This document shows positions 1 to 12,399 of a DNA stretch of 64,000 bases, in pieces. The DNA comes from Liopterus haemorrhoidalis (taxonomy: Eukaryota > Arthropoda > Insecta > Coleoptera > Dytiscidae), in contig OZ020616.1 in the NCBI GenBank assembly GCA_963971575.1, positions 29,430,306 through 29,494,305 of the forward strand, written 5' to 3'. The position numbers and the translations under genes were made by a program. The number at the start of each line of letters is the position of its first letter. Position 1 is the first letter of the stretch. Under the pieces are notes generated by a model. That model did not search any database and was not told the DNA's origin. It saw only the letters and a program-made list of their open reading frames with translations.

Positions 1-806
1 ATCCTCATCTAACTGCTCGACTTAAGCAATCTAGATCACACAAACGAACATACCACTTGTTCGATAGTAATACTTCTTTCTTCTTGGCGTATGTTTCTGT
101 TTGAGCAAATATAATACACTTATACAATCATTCCTCGATTTTCGTAGTGGGTTACGTTTCGAAATAAACTCCGCGCAGTGGGAATACGTTCAATCCAAAT
201 ATAACTAAACAGTGAATGCAAATAAAATATGTCTGTATGAATAAATATTTGTATAGATAAATGAAATTGTCAGTAAAAATGCATGTCATTTTAAAAGAAA
301 CTTTTTTAACTACATATTGTAAAAATTGCGCAATTCGAAATTATTATCGCGCATTCCGAAAAACTAGTAGTAACTACCCAATAGCGCAAATCGAAGGATT
401 ACGGTATATAAAGTGCTTATTTATTCATTTAAAAACAATAATTATTATATTTTCCCCTCAAATTTGCATTTATTAACGCCTTGACTTTCACCATTATATA
501 TTTTATACATAATATTTCCTTGTGATTTAATAAATATAATAATTCAGTATGTGATAACAACAATACAAATCTAATTTCTAAAATTAACAACATCTTGTAT
601 TTTATGGGTGCCCATGTTGATGGCTGTTTATTCAACATTTTCATTTAATTTATGCTTCTCCTTTATTTAGTGGTTTACCTAAGCCTGTACTTCCACCATC
701 AATACCTACTTTTATTTTGCATGTTCATTTGGTATGAATGGAATATTAGATGTTAAGCAGAGCTTTCTGTGGAATATATTTAAAACATTTTATTTACTCT
801 TCATAG
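1..806 (+). other. intron sequence upstream of the first visible GPAT exon
   Basis: No coding exon, RNA gene or repeat boundary could be supported here. The stretch is AT-rich and ends in TTCATAG directly before the first recognised GPAT exon at 807, so it is most simply intron of that gene. Short open frames here resemble no protein I know. Confidence 0.55.
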
Positions 807-3800
807 ATTGGTCAGAGACAAGGTGGTTTCTTAGGACTTTTGCAGAGGGCACTCGCTAGGGCTTCACCGCACGTTTGGTTTGAAAGATCAGAAGTGAAAG
901 ATAGAAGTGCCGTGACAAATAGGTAAGAATATAGTTATTGCTAATAACTGTAAATTAGTACTAATAAAATTAAGTAGTACTAGTATTGTTCACTAGAATA
1001 GAAGATCTACTAGTTACTAGGATACTGTCTAAATCAGGGATGACGAACCTATGACACTATACATTTGTCCAAGGCTGTATTTGTTCAACTGGCATGATAT
1101 AAAAATATATAATTACATGAAATGAATAAATTTAATAACAAACATATATTTAATGAGCCGAAATAACAGAATAACTTGAATATACTGTATAGGATTTCTG
1201 TGATATGTGATACCGTGATATGCCCAGGGGACTGTTACTGTTTGATTGCCTAGATTTGATTTTTAATTATTACGTAACTACAAATTTAACGTAAATAGAC
1301 TTAACATTCTCGCAAAAAATCATTGTTTCAAGATTTAAACCTTCAAAACACAATTAAAGATATATTCTTCATAATTGTTCATTACAGATTGAAGAAGCAC
1401 GTATCAAATCCGAAAAATCCACCAATTTTAATCTTCCCAGAAGGCACTTGTATCAACAACACGTCTGTGATGCAGTTTAAGAAGGGAAGTTTTGAAGTAG
1501 GAAGTGTTATTTATCCTGTTGCCATAAAGTACGACGCTAAGTTTGGGGATGCCTTTTGGAACAGCAGTAAATTTTCGTATTTGCAGTATTTGTACATGAT
1601 GATGTCAAGTTGGGCAATTGTGTGTGATGTGTGGTATTTGCCTCCAATGTATCAACAGGAAGGTGAAACAGCAATTGATTTTGCTAACAGAGTTAAAGGA
1701 GTTATTGCTAAGCAAGGAGGTCTTGTTGATCTTATGTGGTAAGTTTCTTTTTTATATATATTACCTTAGTATCGTTCTTTGGCGGTACATAGATAGTTGT
1801 ACTATATATTATATATGTTGGAGTGGACAATATTCAGATTGGTAATTAAGAAGATCCTTAAAGATCGTTAAAGAAATCCTGGCCATGATGTATTATTGTA
1901 TACGAGTTTCTAGAACAAGCATGGCCAAACTACAGTCTGCAGAATAGACCCGAGCCGTGAGGTCGTTTATGTGACCCGCGTGGTCATTTATGTGGCCCGC
2001 GTAACCATTTTCTTCACCCCCCCCCCCCATCATTTCGATACGTTTCCCTTTTTTATTAATCATTTAGTTCAACGGTTTTTAAGACTTTTTATTCCTTCAG
2101 CAAAGAAATATTGTCGAGATTTTTTAGTTATAAATATGGACTGTGCTAAGCGCAAATAGCCATCATCGCTATGCGTCAAAAACTTAAACTATTGTCGGCA
2201 TTCTCAAAATGTCTATTCAGTGACTTCAGAGTTTGATGAAAATTGCTTTTTCAGATTTGGAAATAAAAAAATCTGACATCGTCAAATCTGGCGAATACGG
2301 TGCATGATAAATCTTAAATCATGTTATTTTGCCATTGCAGTTTGCGATGGTGCATGGTTGTTGCGGAACAGGACTGTTTTCTTCGCCATATGAGGCTTTT
2401 TGGATTTGGTTCCGTTGTTCAAATGATCCAAAAACGATACATAACACTGGCCTTTTATGTTTTTTCCCAAGTAGTCTAGAAAATTATTCCACGAGAAAAC
2501 CAAAATAACCTTTTCCCCATGTTTTGGAGTTGTTTCACTCCACTCTTTTGGCTGTTTTTTTTTTTTTTTGTGTCCGATGTGTAGTGATGATCTATGTTTT
2601 ATCGACGATTATGAAATGACACAAAACATTTTTTGTTCATGTTTAATATCTAAATATTGCTGAGAATTGGTCATTCAAACTTTTGATCACCCATGGATCA
2701 CTGAGCTATCTCATGTTCAAATATTGATGTAAAATGCAATGTGCACAGTCATGTGAAAGGTCTGTAGCCTCCTCAGCGATCGTTAATTACAATTCTATGA
2801 ACTTTTAAATGTGTTACATCCTGTACCCTTGTACGGCAAAAATAAAATTTAGCATTCCACATTGTGACTGTTGCATATCAAGAAGCACAACTGGGCTTTA
2901 TAAACGATAGGACTGAAATTTTTACACTAGTCTTTCGACAAATGCTCCTTCGCAGTACGCCAACCGCACACGCTTTTAAAGATACCTTTTAATTCATTAT
3001 AGAAACTTTCCGAATCACTCTCGTACATAGCCATCACAACATCTCCATTAAAAGAAACACAGTGAAAAGAAAATAAAACGGAACGTCACATAATACATTT
3101 ATCACCGCTCTCAAGTTTGATTGGGTCACCGTGAAAGTTGTATCTTCACTTTCTTAGATGAGGAAAACTTAATCTAATACAGTTAGTATCGTAGTAACTG
3201 GAACAACGACTTAGGCAAGTTTTTTATTTCTTGAAATAAAAAATTTTGAAAAGCTTTTGTGTTTTTCTAAAATTATTGTTAATTCCATCAATTTCATAAT
3301 TTAAACCAATGTCCGAATATGCAATTTGCTGCTTCATAATGTGTCACTTTAAATACATCTCAATAAAATGAATCAATGTTAAGTATCTTCAATAAGAAAT
3401 TCGAAAAAATAAAACTTTTTAATAAAGTTCTGAAAATTGGAACCGAAGATCTGTGACACGTTGTTTTGATGTTTCAGAGCGGATTAAAATAATGTTTGAT
3501 AATAAAAAAATTATTATCATCTTTGAACGAAGGTATCACCATGCCGTGTAGTGTTTCAAAATCCAATACATCCTGCTTCAAACTTTCCGGGTTACGGATT
3601 GTCAACGTGTTGTATCGGAGTAATATCAAAAGTTTTATATAGCACCAATCATATACTAAAGCCATAAAATTACTGGTATTATCTCAATTATATCTACAAC
3701 TGTACATTGACAAATTAAAAAAAAATCACATTGCACATGCTTTATGGAGACCCTACTTTTTGAATATTGTCTCTCTATTTTCTTAACTAGATACTACACT

Positions 3801-6102
3801 AATTTATATATGTATATATATGGAATTACATTGTTACTTTGTACTACTTGCTACTCCACCGAACACTCTAAAAATGTCTAACTTAAGACGGTCTAATCTG
3901 ACCTCCCCGAGACCTGACATCGGCCTATTGAAAAAACGTCATGAAACACCAGTGTTGCCAACTCGAGAGTTAAGAATTATTATACGCACCATTCAAAATT
4001 ATCATATTTCTATCAAAATTGTCATACTTACAGGGACCGCCGGAAAGATGTGGGCCAAAATATTATGAGGATACCATTTTCCTTTTTTCACATCATAATT
4101 CTTTTATCGAGTGATCATAACAAATTACAAGTTACCAATGCTTACTAATCAATATCATAGCTAGTTAGTACAATGTGATCTAAAAAAATGCCAATTTTAT
4201 TTTAAAAAATGTTAAGTTGGCAATTCTGTTTATCGTTTTTTAACATTTACTTTCGTTGCTTCTGATCATATTGTGTACTTTTCAATAATTATAATATAAA
4301 TACAAATATATCTTTTTAAAAATATATGTTTCTTTGGATATAATCTCAAACTCGGAATCAAATCTCAGTTAAATGTTACTAGAGAGTGGATATTCTATTC
4401 CTATCTAAACGACTTTTTTCAGTCGTATTGTCCGCGAGATGTTAAATATTTTGGTAGCCTTTTTACTCGCATGGGTATTAAAGTCTGTTCCTTTGATTTA
4501 GGCGGAACTAGATTTTCAATTCTTGTTACTTTTACCGATTGATTGAAGCTTTTGATCATTTTGTTCAAAAAAAGCCAACTTCAATATATAAAAAATAGCT
4601 AATGACAACTTACAAAAATAAAAATTATGGTTAGTTCCGCCTAATCGTTTGGAATAGACTGCATTATAAATTTTTTTGAATTATCATGTGAAATATTGAA
4701 AATTATCATTCATTTCTATATAATATATACTGTTCACTTTTGTAAGGACAAACCAGATCTAGTTATTTTGGTTACTTTTGTAGTGTATTACTGACTTTAA
4801 ATGTCATTTGAAAAGTGAACAGCATATGTGAGCTGTTCACTTTTGTTAGAACAAACCAAGAGGAAATTTTGATTTCAATAGTTTGCACCTGTGAAATTGT
4901 ATGTCATGTTGTTATTAAAAAATGGTATAAAATGTCAATTTGACATATGTCAATAAAAAATGATATTTTAATTATAATGATCATAACCAAACAAATTTGA
5001 AGTCTGATTTACAGCGCAAGAAAAATTTTTAAATGTCATTTAAAGTCAATAATACACTATAAAAGTAACCAAAATAACCAGATCTAGGTTGTCATTACCA
5101 AAGTAAACAGCATATACCACCTTCACTGTTTCATATCATACACTAGAAAGAAATATTATGAATGTATGATAATTATGATACGATTGGCAACACTGTCTAA
5201 CACCCTTGGCCATCTAGAATCTTTAAACATATCAAATGACAAGTTTATGTTCTTAATAAATTTGATAAAATTATCTAACTAGAAAATAACCGAGACTATA
5301 ATGTTTAATTGATAATTTTAAGGACAAAGATTAATTTTTTCCGCATATGGTTCGAATACATCTCATACTTATTTGACACTTTTGTACGATAATATAAAAT
5401 TTACGATTTCTTGTTCTTGTTATAATATTAAGGTTCCAAGTTATACAAATAGATATGTCTACATTTATCGAAGTGCTCTTTCTAAGAAATAGATTTATTT
5501 TTTCTCCTTTAATATGTGACTCTAATAATATTTAGTTACGAAATTTTACTTCTAAAGCAATACCTAAAGTATCTCCCTTATAGAGCTCGTTCAACTTAAC
5601 TTCAGCACAGGGTATCATAAATTACGTCTGCGCGAGAAAACAGTTGATCACATTGACGTACATAAGGGTTTTAAACAATTGTTGTGGAAACCAAACACAC
5701 AAAATCATGTATTTCAAATATATTTTTACTCATTTTAGTACACGGTACACCTTGAAACGTACGAGAAATAAATAATAAACAAACAACATCGCACAATACG
5801 CGTAGTCAAAAACTAATCAAAGTGACGCTTAACTAACTGTTAATAACGTAATGGACGAAATTTGGTTACTGCGCAACAGAGTGGGTAACATCTGTCTGTG
5901 ATGAAGTTAAGTTGAACAAGCTGTAGCTTCGACCTCGATTATTAAGTTATCTAAAAAATGTCAAAAAAGGGATAATTCATGTACGTAGTATTAAATTTGT
6001 TTATTTTTTAACAGGGATGGACAACTTAAAAGAATGAAGCCTAAAAAGGAGTGGAAAGAGAAACAACAAGAAGAATTTAGTAGAAGATTAAAAGTGGATT
6101 GA
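807..6102 (+). CDS. Gpat4: glycerol-3-phosphate acyltransferase 3/4-like, C-terminal exons (5' partial)
   Basis: C-terminal part of an ER membrane glycerol-3-phosphate acyltransferase (GPAT3/4 type), which makes lysophosphatidic acid from glycerol-3-phosphate and acyl-CoA at the start of triacylglycerol and phospholipid synthesis. Three exons join in frame: 807-922, 1388-1738 and 6015-6102, with introns 923-1387 and 1739-6014 that both begin GTAAG and end AG. Together they encode 184 residues plus a stop. Visible motifs are VWFERSEVKDR at the end of the first exon, then LIFPEGTCINNTSVM (the acyltransferase PEGT motif), FKKGSFEVGSVIYPVAIKY, FGDAFWNSSKF and RVKGVIAKQGGLVDLMWD. The tail DGQLKRMKPKKEWKEKQQ is lysine-rich, as in the family. 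Upstream exons with the HTSPxD catalytic motif lie outside the window. The 4.3-kb last intron holds a mariner remnant and MITEs. Reading frame and splice sites are undamaged, so I take it as functional. Confidence 0.93.
2020..2860 (-). pseudogene. mariner transposase remnant in GPAT intron
   Basis: Read on the minus strand with several frame changes, this gives recognisable mariner blocks in the right order: HHYTSDTK near 2590, then KVILVFSWNNFLDYLG, MAKKTVLFRNNHAPS (the second catalytic block, normally QDNAPxH, here damaged), a SPDL.MSDFF-like block (third catalytic D) and RQYFFAEGIKSLKNR near the C-terminus. The spacing fits the DD34D class. The catalytic NAPCH region reads NHAPS, and there are stops and frameshifts throughout, so the copy is dead. 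It sits antisense in the last GPAT intron. Terminal inverted repeats were not found. Confidence 0.75.
4498..4644. mobile_element. MITE family G, copy 1
   Basis: Short element with inverted ends TTAGGCGGAACTA and TAGTTCCGCCTAA, non-coding. Related copies lie at 31254-32718 (split by a hAT element) and 34851-34985 (diverged). Confidence 0.65.
4730..5112. mobile_element. MITE family A, composite copy
   Basis: Ends read TGTTCACTTTTGTAAGGAC and its inverted counterpart, and TATA flanks each side. The first ~96 bp (4730-4825) is a short-circuited copy bounded by its own inverted ends; a full-length copy (about 4834-5112) follows at once. Good full copies of the family are at 25576-25870 and 27902-28195. 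Confidence 0.75.
5583..5923. mobile_element. TA-flanked MITE with 22-bp inverted repeats
   Basis: The left end AGCTCGTTCAACTTAACTTC is the reverse complement of the right end apart from one or two changes. TA dinucleotides flank both sides (5581-5582 and 5924-5925), as expected for a Tc1/mariner-type insertion. No coding content. It lies in the last GPAT intron, about 90 bp before the terminal exon. Confidence 0.7.
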
Positions 6103-6367
6103 TCAAAATATTAATTAACTATTTATTTTAATACTCTACAAACTTCTGTTACTATTTAATTTTTCTTATTGTTAGTTATATTCATTTTACATATTTTAAT
6201 GTGATTGTGCCTAATGTTACGTAAATAAGAGACTGTAGTTAAGGCCTTTTGGCATTGGGAGAAGATATTGCACAATTTTTTTATTCAATGTTTTATATTG
6301 TTTTTAAACATGCTACGATAACATTAGGTTTTAAAACAGAGTGGTAGATATTAGTGAAAATACAACA

Positions 6368-6373
6368 AATAAA
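6368..6373 (+). promoter_or_regulatory. candidate poly(A) signal of the GPAT gene
   Basis: AATAAA about 265 bp after the GPAT stop codon. Other A-rich candidates exist nearby, so the site actually used is uncertain. Confidence 0.35.
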
Positions 6374-7189
6374 AAAAAACATTTCATAAAAGAAGTTGTA
6401 ATATATTGCTCATATAAACTCGTTGTTTTATTTTTTGTATATTTTGTTCTTTATTGATTATACAGTTGCAACGACAAAAAAAAATCTGTAAAAAAATAAT
6501 ATATGCCAATGATTCTGTATAAAGTAAGGATAAAATAAGGTATAATTTTTATATTCTAGATTAATTTAAGAGTTAATATAATTAACAAAATTTTACCAAT
6601 TTGGTGCATTTGTTTATATAACTTCCATTGTTATCATTAAGACGGTCATTACAACTTTTACAACTTTGCCTTCTAGTCTGTAGTATATTTTTTTGTATAT
6701 TCAAATATTCAGATTTATTTTGAACTTTTATATATATATATATTAAGTTTGTAATGGGACATTTCATACTTTTAGTATGTAGGTAATTGTAATAAAAATC
6801 TTTTTGGTGTGTACCAATATGATTTTAGAATGCAGATTCTGTTGTATATATTTGTAAAATTCTCTGTTACCGATATTTTTAATTGTTGGTTGATATTTTG
6901 TAGGTTCATTATGTTAATCATGATTTAATTATTATGTTTTTATGTATTTAAGGTTTTACATAGGCGTGCACGCGGAGTTTAGCGAATATGTTTGGATGTA
7001 GTCGAATGTCTGAAAATGGGAAGTCATGGAAATCATTGTATAACCCTACCAAGGTCATTCGTTTACTATTTGTTCGGAATGACAAACATGACTAGTCCTC
7101 CGTTCGGAACCGAAAAATACCGTTTACATTCTCGCTTATCATATTCCTCTGAAACTGGTTCAACCGAAATAAAATGTAGGTTAAAATCA

Positions 7190-7520
7190 ATTTTACTATG
7201 TATATTATTAACAATAATTATAAAATGAAACTGTGTTTAAAATACATAATGTTTAGTAACTAATACATAATTGAAATTTCTTCCAAAATCAATACTTATC
7301 AATTTGTAAAAAGATAATATAATTTTAACAACAAAACAGAATCACTAGATGTATTTGTGTCAGTGGGAACATGTGGCCTAGTAATAAAATCCGAAAGAAT
7401 TCACATCCAAAGGTTCAAAAGAACCAATTGCGCATATTAAATTCTACCTGCGGGAAGTCGTATATAGGATGTTATATCAGTGAGGGCAAATAAAAACTCT
7501 TTCGCGTTTCAAATTACAAT
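7190..7520. repeat. dispersed repeat family F, copy 1
   Basis: Shares ordered blocks with 58900-59120: ATGAAACTGTGTTTA, TCCGAAAGAATTCACAT, CAAAGGTTCAAA and GCGCATATTAA. Too diverged to define the ends. No coding content recognised. Confidence 0.5.
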
Positions 7521-8103
7521 CATTTAAAAAGTTTGAGACGTGGTTTGAGCCGTTGAAGAAAAAAGTCCATATATATATACACATATTTCGGTATTCATTC
7601 TGTATAATGACTAATATCAATGTTTTAATCTATCCAATAACTTTTATTTACAAGTCTGTAGGGAAAATTTAAAACATTTTAATATTTAACTTTAAAATAA
7701 TTAATTGTTAAAAAATCATGTGCGTGCCATAAAATTTTGTCGCTTGCCATATTTGGAACTCTGAACACTGTTTTATATTGAACTTCTTAAAATTTCCCAA
7801 CCACGAATGTATTTGACTGAATATAAAAAATAAATAAATAAATAGTTATAAATAAAATAAATAGTAATGTGCAATTTATTGCCATAATAAGTGGAATATT
7901 CATAAGATAAACATTTGATTTGAACATATCATAGGAAACAAATTTTTTAAAACATAATAATTTAATAATAAATTTTACTTTTTAGAAAATATATAAAGCT
8001 CAATGAAATATTTTAATTCAATTTTGTCCCATTATTTTAGTATTGCCTTTAAAAAAAAAGAAAATAATTGTCAAAAAAAAAAATCTGAGTTCGTACTGAT
8101 ATA

Positions 8104-8634
8104 CAGGATTGTCCAAAAAGATGTTACCACTTACATGGGATTTACTTTTATTGTACACAAGTCCAAATGAAGCTAGTGCACTCCTTCGACCTGTACTCCT
8201 TGGTTCTCAATGCATGTGCAAAATCTTTTCACCATACAGGCCATAGCTCGTTCACACATTTCCGTAGGTATAGAGCAGACAACTGTTGTTATGCGTTCTT
8301 TAAGGTCATTAATGTCAGTAGGTTTATAGCATACACGCGTTCTTTCAGCATTCCCCATGGCCAGAAATCACATGGAGTCAAATCTGGTGACCGTGTGGCC
8401 AAACCAAAGGTCCACCTCTTCCAATCCGCCATCTACTAAATGTTTCATCCAAGTAATGTCGAACCGTTAAGGAATTATGTGGTGGTGCACCATCTTGCTG
8501 GAAGTAACCAATGTTCGTGGTGATCCCCTGCGTATCGTGGAGGGGAAGATTATCAACAACAAAATTCTGCAACAAAAGAAAATTTAATATTATGTAGTAC
8601 CATATGCGTGATAACATCTTTTTGGACAATCCTG
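8104..8634 (-). mobile_element. internally deleted mariner-superfamily element, rosa (DD41D)-like
   Basis: Bounded by near-identical inverted repeats of about 26 bp starting CAGGATTGTCCAAAAAGATG, each flanked by TA (8102-8103 and 8635-8636). On the minus strand it encodes the C-terminal half of a DDE/D transposase in two frames: YFQQDGAPPHNSLTVRHYL with the second catalytic Asp, then SPDLTPCDFWPWGMLKERVC with the third, and a tail to about 8170. One base change or indel near 8399 separates the frames. Counting across that break gives about 41 residues between the two Asp, the spacing of the rosa branch. The N-terminal half and first catalytic Asp are missing, so this 531-bp copy is non-autonomous. 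Confidence 0.82.
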
Positions 8635-8706
8635 TATTAATCAGACTGTCAAAAGAAGAACATTAAGTTAAACCTTAACCGGCATTAAATATTATGAGTT
8701 TAGTTT

Positions 8707-8957
8707 TTATTGTTGAACGAAAAAAAACAAAATATGGACTTCATTTCTGTTAATATACATATAGTTTTCGTTATTCTCAATCGGTACGTACGGTTTTTCT
8801 GAAATAGTATACAGTATTCTTTTCAAAAGAAATAAAACCTGACGGGAACGAATCCACGTAGTTGGTGTTAGGAATAACGAATTGATTTTAAAAGCTTTAG
8901 CGTCTCCTTGTTGGAGAACAAATTGCACACCTGCTTGCGGTGGCCATGAATTGGACC
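8707..8957 (-). CDS. unidentified exon-like open segment (possible terminal exon)
   Basis: A minus-strand open stretch of about 82 residues begins just after a TTAG acceptor-like site at 8958-8961 and ends in a stop that overlaps an AATAAA signal. It includes the non-repetitive stretch WPPQAGVQFVLQQGDAKAF, with mixed composition unlike the low-complexity shadows around it. No family is recognised. A further coding-like stretch on the same strand near 9270-9350 (HHDYSLERIKQMKNLGSVYK) could be an upstream exon. It may be a decayed exon or chance. Confidence 0.25.
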
Positions 8958-10100
8958 TAACATGAAATCAGAAATGTTTATTTTATAAGTTATGTCTAAT
9001 TACTTCAAAAGAATTACACTTTCATTTGAGATATATTTTTATGACTTAAAATTTAAGATCCATTCGCTGAGAAAAAGGTACATAATATACGGTATTAATA
9101 TTGTGCACGCCTATACTCACCATTGAAAATAAAGATCAAGAAAAATCAAGAACCTTTAAATAATACTTGTGTAAACCAGGATATGTAATCAGTTCATTTA
9201 AAATGTTTTTCTGTAAATATCACAAGCAATAACTGTATTATGGATGACTATAAAAATCAACCATGAAGAAACAAATCTTAACAATTTCTTATAGACACTC
9301 CCCAAGTTCTTCATTTGCTTTATCCGCTCCAGACTATAATCATGGTGATTAATGGCTCACCAGTTAGTAAGTTAATATTATTTGCCGTACTATTAGATGA
9401 ACTTATATAAATTGTAAAATTATTTATCTTTTTAATTTATAACAAAAATAATTTCTAATAACTGAAATTTTTCGGTTACATGTTACATTTCCTGGTCAAA
9501 AACTTTTAGTTCAATTGCAAAATGCTTCCATATTTTTAGGTTTTCAAACTGTACTGAAATTTCAAAACGAAATTTGGAAGTACAGAATCCAGTAGCGTTT
9601 TAAGTTTATCCAAGGCTGCAGTACTAAAAAAAATTACTCATTCGTTTTTATTTTTTATCAATTGTTTTCATAATTTCTTTCCTTAGAAAAATTTGTTACG
9701 CTACTGATTGAAATGGACCTTTATACCATACTAAAATCAATAGAACAAAATTATGTGTATGTATATTTTATAGTAAATGCTAAAAATTAAATCTTGAAGA
9801 TTGAACAATTAAGAATTAATATTTTATGAAAATGTCAAATGAAATTTAATATTTTTGTACATGCTAAGTTATGCAGTATTTACTATTTTTTTACTTGTAA
9901 TACTTATAAAGGTAGCAATAGCTTAAAATGTGGAACATAATGTAGCATATTATTACTGTACATAATTTGTAGGAATAGGAACTGTAAGCAATGTATATTT
10001 GACCATATTGTAAAATATATGTACTGAGCAACATTGTATATTTTATTACAAATCCCTATATGATTTCTTCGGGCTGATCAGGGCTCACTTTGATTAGACT
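8958..10100. other. AT-rich intergenic stretch
   Basis: No gene or repeat boundary could be supported. One short minus-strand coding-like stretch near 9270-9350 is mentioned with the segment at 8707-8957. Confidence 0.4.
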
Positions 10101-10103
10101 TCC

Positions 10104-11172
10104 TTTTTTTAGGGTTTTGTAGGTATAATTTTTTGTTATACCTACACGTACCCTTATACCGTCATTTTGTCGTCTGTTCGGTAAAAAATATAGCCAAACG
10201 GCTAAACCTAGAGAGTCGAAATTTGGCATGGTGATACTACTCTTTGACCCGCACACAGGAAAAATACTAAAACATCTAAAAAACATATTCCCCTAAAAAT
10301 ACCTGTAAACAAATATGAGCTCATCGAAAAAAAATTGTTTTAAATTTCTGAATAGGGTATCAAATGAAAGCCCTTAGTACGCGGATTAATGATCAAAATT
10401 TTATTTTTGCAAAATAAATTATTTTTATGCGATTTTTGCTAAAATTGTGCGAAAAAAATGTTGTCCCACGCCCTGTAGCCAAGATGGATAAAACTAAAAA
10501 TCTGAAAAAAATAACATTGGTAAGTAATGTACATTGGTGTGAACCAGAATAGTACAACAGGAATTTTTGATTAGAGTGTGTTTTCGGAAAATAACGTATA
10601 TTTTATGTTTTTTTGACGTACAAAAGTTGTAGTTATGTAGCACACTGTACTAGAAGGCGTATCCTGGTCTAACGATTAGCTTGCTACGCAGCAAACTAGG
10701 GTTCGCTCCCGGGCAGAGGAGACATTTTTAATTTTTGTTTTTTTCCATTTTTATTTTGTTTAAATTATTTTATCAAAATTCTAGTTATATTTTGGCAAAT
10801 GTTGCATTTAATTTTTAAGAGCGTAATTTTAATAACCAATTGGAATTGTTGGAATTATATTTTCATTCTATGTGTCATGTATACGAAACCAGAGGAGCGA
10901 AGCATATAACTTAAAACAACAAATGGAAGCCATAGGCGCAATTTTCAAAATCTTAATGAACCTATGTAGAAAAAATACTGCACATATTTAGAAAAATTTG
11001 TTTTTAAAGCGCTTCGATTAACAGACGATAAGTTATTTTAAAAATATCGTTCATTTTGCCGGGATTACTACAAAGCAAAATTTGTCCTACACACTCAGTA
11101 TGCCGCCTTCACTTATTATATACCTGCGAAACCCTGCAATGTGTTAAAATTCACACTTCACACCATTTTTTT
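10104..11172 (+). repeat. repeat family C, copy 1 (full length)
   Basis: Starts AGGGTTTTGTAGGTAT and near its end has the inverted counterpart ATACCTGCGAAACCCT, followed by a GTGTTAAAATTCACAC hairpin-like terminus. Ordered blocks shared with 23420-24470 include TAGCCAAACGGCTAAACC, ATTTGGCATG, GTATCAAATGAAAGCCCTTA, TAATGTACATTGGTGTGAAC and ATGGAAGCCATAGGCGCAAT. It carries a tRNA-like module at 10655-10712. No coding capacity. Confidence 0.75.
10655..10712 (+). repeat. tRNA-like module inside repeat family C copy 1
   Basis: Contains a Pol III A-box-like TGGTCTAACGATTAGC and, 30 bp on, a B-box-like GGTTCGCTCCC. There is no acceptor-stem pairing, so it is not a tRNA gene. The head resembles tRNA-Glu. 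The same module is in the copy at 60650-61345, while the copy at 23420-24470 has a different one at this place. Confidence 0.6.
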
Positions 11173-11394
11173 TGTTTTCACATAGGTTCCACTTTCTTTT
11201 TCATCATATTGATTCGGCTTCCTTTTTTTTTTCATCACTTTGATTTGACTTTTTATTTATTTATCTTTTTTTTTCATTTCTTAGTCTAGGGGGCCCATAA
11301 AAAACCTTAATCCGATACTGGCTCAAGGATAGATTCAGCCTGGAGTATTTAATACCTAAAATGAGTACCAGGATAATACAATATTCCTGTAACT

Positions 11395-12395
11395 GCTAGT
11401 TGAAGCGAATGGCACTTTTCCATCTGGTTCGATTATTGACCAATATTTTAATTTCATTCCACGACTCTCCATTTTCTTTTATTTTGTTTAGAACTATACG
11501 TCTGAATGTGTTTCGGGATCTACATTGTGTGTTTCAATCGAGCACCATTTTTAAATACCAACATTCCCTTATTAGGTAGTAACTGATACACTTATTTTTT
11601 TGTAAATATATGGATATTTGCATCTCGGTTTGACCGGTAATACGTCATAACTCTTCATTAGATTTTCTCTTTGGCCGGAATATACGGCACAATCTACAAA
11701 GGCATTTGATAACACAAATTTTGAGTTTGTGCGAATTGTCAGCGTGGTCTTCCAGGTTTCACAAACATACAGGAATACTGATTTTATCTTTGTGTTGAAC
11801 TAACATATCTTTGTATTTCTAGTTATGTACCTTACACTCCACAGTTTGTTTAACATGAAGAATTGGCGAGCTCGTATGATTCGGTTTTCAATATCATCCT
11901 CTGCCCCTCCTCCCCCGTATTACTAATGATAGATTAAGATCTATCATTACTAACAGTCTGCTCTTGTATTTACTGATTATTAACATACAATTTATCGGTC
12001 TTGTTTGTACTAGTTCTCATTATCTTTGGCTTGGTGACTCTTAGTCCCACAAGTCCAGCTTGGGTATTTAAATCCTGTAGCTTAGCAGTCTTATCTCCAC
12101 GGGTATGCGCTAGTAGATATACGCAAGCTGCATAATCAAGGTCTTCCATGCGTTCTTGAAGTGTCCATAAAAAATTTCGATTCACAGAGTTGTCCTTGTT
12201 CATAAACGCAGTGAAATATTAAACAGCAGTGAGGAAAGAGTCAACCTTGTTTTACCCCATTTTTTATATGCACTCGTTGCTAACTTTTCCAATGTGCAAA
12301 GTCCTGCATTTCGCATTTCTGTAAATTGCCTTTGAGCAGAAGTACTATAGTTCAAGAGAATCCTGATGCCAATCGATCGACAAAGAACCAATAGA
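11395..12395 (-). pseudogene. non-LTR retrotransposon reverse transcriptase, degraded 3' part
   Basis: Minus-strand translation, with stops and frame changes, shows RT blocks in order: LSSLLFNISLRL (RT motif 4 region), MEDLDYAACVYLLAHTRGD where the catalytic YADD reads YAAC, DLNTQAGLVGLRV, then AEDDIENRIIRARQFFMLNK, IKSVFLYVCETWKTT and at the end WNEIKILVNNRTRWKSAIR. These are the conserved C-terminal blocks of RTE/CR1-like LINEs. Loss of the second catalytic Asp and many breaks show it is dead. It ends near 11395. Confidence 0.8.
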
Positions 12396-12399
12396 CAAA

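Larger units (their letters stand above)
6103..8100. other. GPAT 3' UTR and intergenic sequence
   Basis: Begins with the GPAT 3' UTR; a candidate AATAAA lies at 6368-6373. The rest is AT-rich. A dispersed repeat (about 7190-7520) is described separately. Nothing else could be supported. Confidence 0.5.
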
